Assembly (NCBI GenBank): GCA_035701265.1
Contig: DASSNU010000015.1
Coordinates: 186,001-250,000 of the forward strand
Length of the DNA stretch: 64,000 nt
Direction of reading: 5' to 3'
Origin: DASSNU01 sp035701265
GTDB taxonomy: Bacteria > Gemmatimonadota > Gemmatimonadetes > Gemmatimonadales > Gemmatimonadaceae
Shown: in pieces, positions 59,575 through 64,000 of the stretch
Layout: every line of letters begins with the position of its first letter
Numbering within the stretch: the stretch's first letter is position 1
Made by a program: the position numbers and the translations under genes
Notes under the pieces: generated by a model
What the model was told of the DNA's origin: nothing
Database searches by the model: none
The model's input: the letters and a program-made list of their open reading frames with translations, nothing else

Positions 59575-62217
59575 ATGACCGCACGACGCTGGTTCCGTCT
59601 GCTCCTGCATCTCTATCCAGCCGATTTCCGCGAGGAGATGGGGGACGCGCTCATCTCCACGTACGAGGAGCGGCTCCGCGCCGCGCGCTCCGCGGGAGCG
59701 TTGAGCGTGCTCGGCGTTTACATGAGTGCGTTCGCCGATTCGGTCTACAACGGGTTGGGTGAGCGGCTGCACCCCGCGGTTTCCTGGCGTCGCGCCGGCA
59801 ACTGGGGACGCGACACGGAGCTGGTGGTGCGGCGGTTGGTCCGCGCGCCCGTGTTCACGATGGCCATGCTCGGCACGCTCACCGTGGGGCTGGGCGCGTT
59901 CGGCGTGGTGTACACGGTGGTGCACGACGTTCTTCTGGCGCCCCTCCCGTATGAGCGTCCGGGCGATCTCTACACCGTCTGGCGGGACTATCGCGCGTTC
60001 TTCGATCTCGATCGCGGATGGCTCGCCGGTACGGACGTCGCCGCGCTGCAAGAGGGGGGCGGCCCGATCGAGAGCGTGGCCGGGATGCAAATGGGGCGCG
60101 CCATCATGACCGACGCGTCGGGCGGGCATCCCAGCGAGATCTCGGTCATGATCTCGAGCGCCAACCTGTTCGACATGCTCGGCGTGCACCCCATGCTGGG
60201 ACGTGGCTTCGCGCCGGAGGATGAAGGGGACGGGCAGGGTACCGTGATCGTCCTCGGCTACGCGATGTGGAACCGGCTCGGGGGCGACTCCGCGATCATC
60301 GGGCGCGACATCCTGCTGGATGGACAGCCCCTCACGGTGATCGGCGTCATGCCGCGTGGCTTCGGCTTTGCCGGGCACGGCATGCTCGGATTGGCCACAC
60401 AGGAAGAGGCGTACGTGCCGTTCTCTTTCCGCCTCGCCAGTACCAAGCCGAACCAGGGAACGTACGGCGGACTGCTTCGCGCGCGCCCCGGAACGCCGGA
60501 GGACGTCGTGAAGACGGCGGTGTCGACCGTCGGCCAGCTCGTGAACAAACGCGACTTCGGCGGACGCGGGATGAAGCTCTACGCCGTGCCGTTCCAGCCG
60601 GACCTCGTCGCCAAGGTGCGCCCGGCATTGATGATCGTCGGCATCGCCGGCGGCTTCTTGGTGCTCGTGCTCCTGCTCAACCTGGCGTCGGTGCTGCTCG
60701 TGCGCTCGGTGCAACGTGAGAAGGAGCTTGCCGTCTCGCGCGCTCTCGGCGCTGATGGCGTCGCCCTCATGCGCGCGACGCTCCTGGAGGGAGGTGCGCT
60801 GGGCCTCCTGGGCGGGGCGGCCGGCGCGCTCGTCGCCATCTGGGCCACGAAAGCGTTCGTGGCAATGGCGCCCGTGGACCTCCCGCGTCGCGAGTACATC
60901 GGCGTGACGTGGCCGGTGGCGCTGACGATCGTAGCGGTGGGAGTGGCGCTCGGTCTGCTCGCGGCCCTGGCGCCGGCGATATGGGCGGCGCGCGCACGGC
61001 TGGCATCGTTGCTCACGGCGGCATCCGTGCGTGGCGGGGGCGGACAGGGGCGCGCGCGACGCGCACTGGTCGTCGTGCAGGTGGCGCTCTCGCTCGTCCT
61101 GCTGACCGCTGGTGGCCTGGTGGTGCGCAGCTTTGGCCAGCTACTGCGCGCAGACCCGGGATTCAACTCCAAGGGAGTGCTCACGCTCCGCATTCCCATC
61201 ACCAACGTCAGCGCGCGGCCCGAAGCGTATGCGAAGCAGGAGGCGCTCCAGCGGGAGCTCGCGGGCATTCCCGGGGTGAGCGTGGTTGGCGCGGCGTCCG
61301 CGCTGCCGTTCGGCGCCAGTGCCGACCAGGGCGCCTTCGTTGCACCCGGAGCGCCAGGGAATAGCGGCGATTTCAACACCGATCGCCTTCTGGTGGACTA
61401 CATCCAGACGCGTCCAGGGTTCATCGAGGCAATGGGGATGCGCGTGCTCGACGGACATACCTTCGAGCCGCAGCGCCCGCCGGGCCCCAGGGAGGCGGTC
61501 ATCGACCAGCTCCTCGCGCAGAAGTACTACCCGGGGCGGAGCGCGGTGGGCCGGGTGATGCTGCTGAATGGCGATACGCTCCAGGTCATCGGCGTCGTGC
61601 AACACGCGCGTCTGTACGATGTCCACGAGGACGGCCGGCAGCAGGTCTATGTCCGCAACGAAGGAAACTTCGGCTACGCCTCACTCACGTATGCGATTCG
61701 CACCACGGGCGATCCCATGCGTCTCGCAGGACAGGTACGTGCGGCGGTGGCCCATGTGGACCCGCAGCTCGCCGTTGCCGACATGAAGCCGATGACCGAG
61801 GTCGTTCAGGCGTCGCTCTCGCAGCAGCGCACGAGCGCGGTGCTCATTGCCGGCTTCTCGCTGGGCGCGTTGCTGCTTGCAGCGATGGGACTCTTCGGGG
61901 TGGTGTCAGGCACGGTGACGCGGCGGCGGAACGAGCTTGCGGTGCGTCTCGCGCTCGGTGCCGATCACGCGCGCGTGCTGCGGCTGGTTGTGGGAGAGGG
62001 CGCGGCGCTCATCGCGCTCGGTCTGCTCATCGGCGCGCCGGGCGTGTACGCGACGGGGCGCATCGTGCGCAGCATCCTGGTGGGCGTGTCCCCCTGGGAT
62101 CCGTTCACGCTCGGCGCCGTCGCGTTCGGCCTGGCAGGCGTGGCACTCCTCGCGTGCTGGCTCCCCGCGCGCGGCGTGCTCCGCATCGAGCCTGCGCTGG
62201 TGCTGCGCGAGGAATAG
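59575..62217 (+). CDS. ADOP-type duplicated ABC permease, class 2 N-terminus
   Basis: Start ATG 59575 follows GGGAGAG. The 880-residue protein has the class-2 N-terminal domain WFRLLLHLYPADFREEMGDA and LISTYEERLRAARSAGALSV (residues about 1-80). TM1 is at FTMAMLGTLTVGLGAFGVVY. The first FtsX unit is at LVLVLLLNLASVLLVRSVQR with EKELAVSRALGADGVALMRA. The second repeat starts ALVVVQVALSLVLLTAGGLV and the end is LPARGVLRIEPALVLREE. In place of the usual VDP near the end it has IEP. Confidence 0.92.
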   Translation: MTARRWFRLLLHLYPADFREEMGDALISTYEERLRAARSAGALSVLGVYMSAFADSVYNGLGERLHPAVSWRRAGNWGRDTELVVRRLVRAPVFTMAMLGTLTVGLGAFGVVYTVVHDVLLAPLPYERPGDLYTVWRDYRAFFDLDRGWLAGTDVAALQEGGGPIESVAGMQMGRAIMTDASGGHPSEISVMISSANLFDMLGVHPMLGRGFAPEDEGDGQGTVIVLGYAMWNRLGGDSAIIGRDILLDGQPLTVIGVMPRGFGFAGHGMLGLATQEEAYVPFSFRLASTKPNQGTYGGLLRARPGTPEDVVKTAVSTVGQLVNKRDFGGRGMKLYAVPFQPDLVAKVRPALMIVGIAGGFLVLVLLLNLASVLLVRSVQREKELAVSRALGADGVALMRATLLEGGALGLLGGAAGALVAIWATKAFVAMAPVDLPRREYIGVTWPVALTIVAVGVALGLLAALAPAIWAARARLASLLTAASVRGGGGQGRARRALVVVQVALSLVLLTAGGLVVRSFGQLLRADPGFNSKGVLTLRIPITNVSARPEAYAKQEALQRELAGIPGVSVVGAASALPFGASADQGAFVAPGAPGNSGDFNTDRLLVDYIQTRPGFIEAMGMRVLDGHTFEPQRPPGPREAVIDQLLAQKYYPGRSAVGRVMLLNGDTLQVIGVVQHARLYDVHEDGRQQVYVRNEGNFGYASLTYAIRTTGDPMRLAGQVRAAVAHVDPQLAVADMKPMTEVVQASLSQQRTSAVLIAGFSLGALLLAAMGLFGVVSGTVTRRRNELAVRLALGADHARVLRLVVGEGAALIALGLLIGAPGVYATGRIVRSILVGVSPWDPFTLGAVAFGLAGVALLACWLPARGVLRIEPALVLREE

Positions 62218-62318
62218 CGCGAGAGGGGGGAGCTTTCGGTGTGCACCGGTCGTACTGCAAGTGACGCACGGCGACCGGTGCGCGCGAACATTACATGCGT
62301 GATGACGCTGGAGCCGGC

Positions 62319-62846
62319 TCAGGCGGCAGACGCGTTCTCCGCGTACGCCTGCCTGAGCCGGGCCACGCAGCGGCCGGCCAGCGCGGACGACGTGAACTCC
62401 TCACCCTCCGACGACGCCTGCCAGCGCCAGCTCTCCTCATCGTCCGCCGCCGCGGAGAAAACGTGCTCCCAGAGTACCGTGGCCGTGGTGGCCGGCCGCG
62501 CACTCACGCGCTCCGGCGTGTGCTGTCGATGCGGCGCGACGAGCCCACGCCAGACCATCACCAGCAGTTCGCCATCGGCCACCGAATCGAGCGTCTGTCG
62601 GAGCCAGGTGACGGTGAGCGCCACCGGGCCCAGCTGCACGATGCACCGGCTGGGCGACAGCCGGATGTCCGGCTTGTCCGCGAGCCCTCCGGCGTGCAGT
62701 GCCACGATCTCGCGCTGTACCTCATCCACGAGACGCCCCACCTCGCGCGTGCAGACGGCCAGCGCGCGATGCGAGCCGAGGAAGGATGGACGGTCGTGCC
62801 ATCCCTGGTACTCCTCGTGGTCTTCCGAGTGGGAGCCTTCGTTCAT
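62319..62846 (-). CDS. Hypothetical soluble protein (175 aa)
   Basis: The product has no signal or membrane segment. It starts MNEGSHSEDHEEYQGWHDRP and has long helices (ALAVCTREVGRLVDEVQREI, then SSEGEEFTSSALAGRCVARL) around a beta-rich middle (KPDIRLSPSRCIVQLGPVAL, TVTWLRQTLDSVADGELLVM). The middle section with VWRGLVAPHRQH looks well constrained. I recognise no family. It converges with the permease. Confidence 0.6.
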   Translation of the reverse strand: MNEGSHSEDHEEYQGWHDRPSFLGSHRALAVCTREVGRLVDEVQREIVALHAGGLADKPDIRLSPSRCIVQLGPVALTVTWLRQTLDSVADGELLVMVWRGLVAPHRQHTPERVSARPATTATVLWEHVFSAAADDEESWRWQASSEGEEFTSSALAGRCVARLRQAYAENASAA

Positions 62847-63164
62847 GCGACCTCCATGTCGAGCGTGAGCGTCCGCCCGGCGCGTGCACGGCGCGTGGCG
62901 TTGCGGCGGGACGACGCCGTGCCTGATACCAGAAAGGGGCCCGCTCGCGATCGGCAGGCCCCCAGTAGCTCGGACTTGTCCACGTCATGCAGACGTGCAG
63001 CGCTTGTTCAATCTAGCGCGCATCGTGGCTTCCGGCTATCGCCGGGCGCGGCGCATGCGTTGCGCGACGGTAGAAGGGCGTTGTACGACGGTCGCGCGAC
63101 TTGCGCCGCGGGTGTCCGCGCGGTCGATTTCAGGCCGGCCCAACTTCGAGCTCCGGGGGAACGC
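62847..63164. other. Intergenic stretch before the DUF2911 gene
   Basis: The 318 bases lie between the start of the reverse hypothetical gene and the DUF2911 start. I see no gene-like frame. Weak promoter-like sequence lies at 62990-63020 (CTTGTTCAATC), which could serve the forward gene. The long open frame through this stretch is Arg-rich and looks like a shadow. Confidence 0.45.
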
Positions 63165-63761
63165 ATGCATCGTCCACTCACGTACTGTGTCGCCGCTCCA
63201 CTCGTTGCGCTGCTTTTCACCGCCGGTGCGGTCCACGCGCAGAACCCGATGCAGGGCACCGGCTGCTACGTGCAGGGGAACCGCTCGGCGCTTCCGCGGC
63301 GCGCCAGCCCGCTCGACTCGGCATCGGTGTCACTGTCCGGCGGCGTGGTGAAGCTCTGCTACGGCCGTCCGCAGGCGCGGGGGCGCCAGGTGATGGGCGA
63401 GCTCGTGCCGTTCGGCCAGCCGTGGCGTCTTGGCGCCAACGAGGCCACGACGATCTACGTGCCGGCGCCGGCGCGCATTGCCGGCGTGGCGGTGCAGCCA
63501 GGCTGGTACTCGATCTACACCGTCCCCGGGCAGACCGAATGGCGGATCGTGGTGAACCGCAGCGCGCAGCGGTGGGGAATTCCGATCGACAGCACCGTCC
63601 AGCGCGCCGACGTGGGCTCGGGCACGGCGCGCGTGCAGCAGACGCAGAGTCCGGTGGAGCAGCTCACCGCGCGGCTCGACAAGACCGGCGCCAACACCGC
63701 GAATCTCGTATTCGAGTGGGAGCGGACACGCGTCCAGATCCCGGTGGAGCTGCGCCCCTAG
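63165..63761 (+). CDS. Secreted DUF2911 domain protein
   Basis: ATG 63165 follows GGGGGA; the long frame upstream (from 62295) is not supported. The 198-residue product has a signal peptide (PLTYCVAAPLVALLFTAGAV) and the DUF2911 pattern: VVKLCYGRPQARGRQVMGEL, PFGQPWRLGANEATTIYVPA, GWYSIYTVPGQTEWRIVVNR and WGIPIDSTV. A C-terminal strand pair (ANLVFEWERTRVQIPVEL) closes the fold. DUF2911 proteins are common in Bacteroidota and Gemmatimonadota; the function is unknown. Confidence 0.92.
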   Translation: MHRPLTYCVAAPLVALLFTAGAVHAQNPMQGTGCYVQGNRSALPRRASPLDSASVSLSGGVVKLCYGRPQARGRQVMGELVPFGQPWRLGANEATTIYVPAPARIAGVAVQPGWYSIYTVPGQTEWRIVVNRSAQRWGIPIDSTVQRADVGSGTARVQQTQSPVEQLTARLDKTGANTANLVFEWERTRVQIPVELRP

Positions 63762-63863
63762 CGCGCCGGCCGGAAGCGCCACACGCCGTTCGTGTACGGC
63801 GCGGCGGTCCTCGCGCGTACCACCATCCCGGCCGCCAGCACGGTCACGCATCCCACGAAGGGC

Positions 63864-64000
63864 TTATTCACTGCGCAGCACCTCCACCGGGTCGACGCCC
63901 AGCGCGCGGCGCACGGGGATGTAGCTGGCCACGATGAGCGCGGCGATGAGCACCGCCGCAGTGGTCAGGTAGACGCCGGCATCGAGCGGACTCGTGTCGT
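63864..64000 (-). CDS. ADOP-type permease, C-terminal end, partial
   Basis: The reverse strand ends with TAA at 63864-63866 and reads back to the window edge. The decoded tail DTSPLDAGVYLTTAAVLIAA followed by LIVASYIPVRRALGVDPVEV-LRSE is the standard last helix and C-terminus of ADOP permeases (compare the endings VDPMRVLRSE and SPVEAMRAE here). The rest lies beyond 64000. This is the seventh permease of this type in the window. Confidence 0.85.
   Translation of the reverse strand, partial: DTSPLDAGVYLTTAAVLIAALIVASYIPVRRALGVDPVEVLRSE

Noticed and set aside
62295..63164. N-terminal extension of the DUF2911 gene frame
   Set aside because: It overlaps the reverse hypothetical gene, is Arg-rich, and would bury the signal peptide. 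The ATG at 63165 with GGGGGA is the proper start.
1..64000. tRNA, rRNA, CRISPR array, insertion sequence or prophage genes
   Set aside because: No cloverleaf-like element, repeat-spacer array, transposase or phage structural gene was recognised on reading. A dedicated tRNA and CRISPR scan was not possible here.

Overview
The window is high-GC DNA, roughly two-thirds G+C by eye, densely packed with genes on both strands. The gene content fits a soil-type Gemmatimonadota bacterium (Gemmatimonadaceae; Gemmatirosa-like is a guess). The signs are many orphan MacB/FtsX-type duplicated permeases (ADOP family) paired with PadR regulators, secreted S9 peptidases with beta-propellers, DUF2911, VOC proteins and many small membrane proteins. 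I saw no rRNA, tRNA, insertion sequence, phage gene or CRISPR array.

Layout. 1-4.7 kb: the 5' part of a secreted PQQ-type sugar dehydrogenase (reverse, cut by the window edge), a small membrane protein, and a PadR/permease unit. 4.8-8.6 kb: secreted PEBP protein, secreted amidohydrolase, VOC protein, TauE/SafE exporter. 8.8-15.3 kb: mostly small accessory genes, including two orphan antitoxins (HigA-like and BrnA/CopG-like), an ArsR-SRPBCC-hydrolase operon, DUF3224 and an AraC-type regulator. 15.4-25.6 kb: S9 peptidase, secreted glyoxalase-like protein, several uncharacterised membrane proteins, CPBP protease, split transketolase operon, PPC-domain protein. 25.8-38.8 kb: an Ig-like lipoprotein, a second PadR/permease unit, a second ArsR-SRPBCC operon, a SLOG-domain protein divergent from a permease without a PadR, CPBP protease, YjdF-like protein, and a DUF6883-DUF4926 gene pair. 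38.8-44.8 kb: a four-gene reverse operon coding for bacterial Hen1 and Pnkp with two polymerase-beta-fold nucleotidyltransferases between them. 45-49.6 kb: prolyl oligopeptidase, GH20 hexosaminidase and a membrane protein. 49.8-62.2 kb: three more PadR/permease units, one of them divergent and two back to back, with NTF2-like proteins and an XRE-nucleotidyltransferase pair between them. 62.3-64 kb: hypothetical protein, DUF2911 protein, and the 3' end of a seventh permease.

The strongest biological themes are three. First, an RNA-repair cassette: Hen1 2'-O-methylates the broken 3' end and Pnkp heals and seals. The two extra nucleotidyltransferases are translationally coupled to Pnkp, which suggests end-tailing or end-modification as an added step. 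Second, there are six complete ADOP permeases and one partial one, with no ABC ATPase gene in the window. The N-terminal domain class of each PadR-linked permease matches the subclass of its PadR. Third, the small regulators (PadR, ArsR, XRE) carry strong dyads in or over their promoters, and three of them look leaderless. This suggests tight autoregulation.
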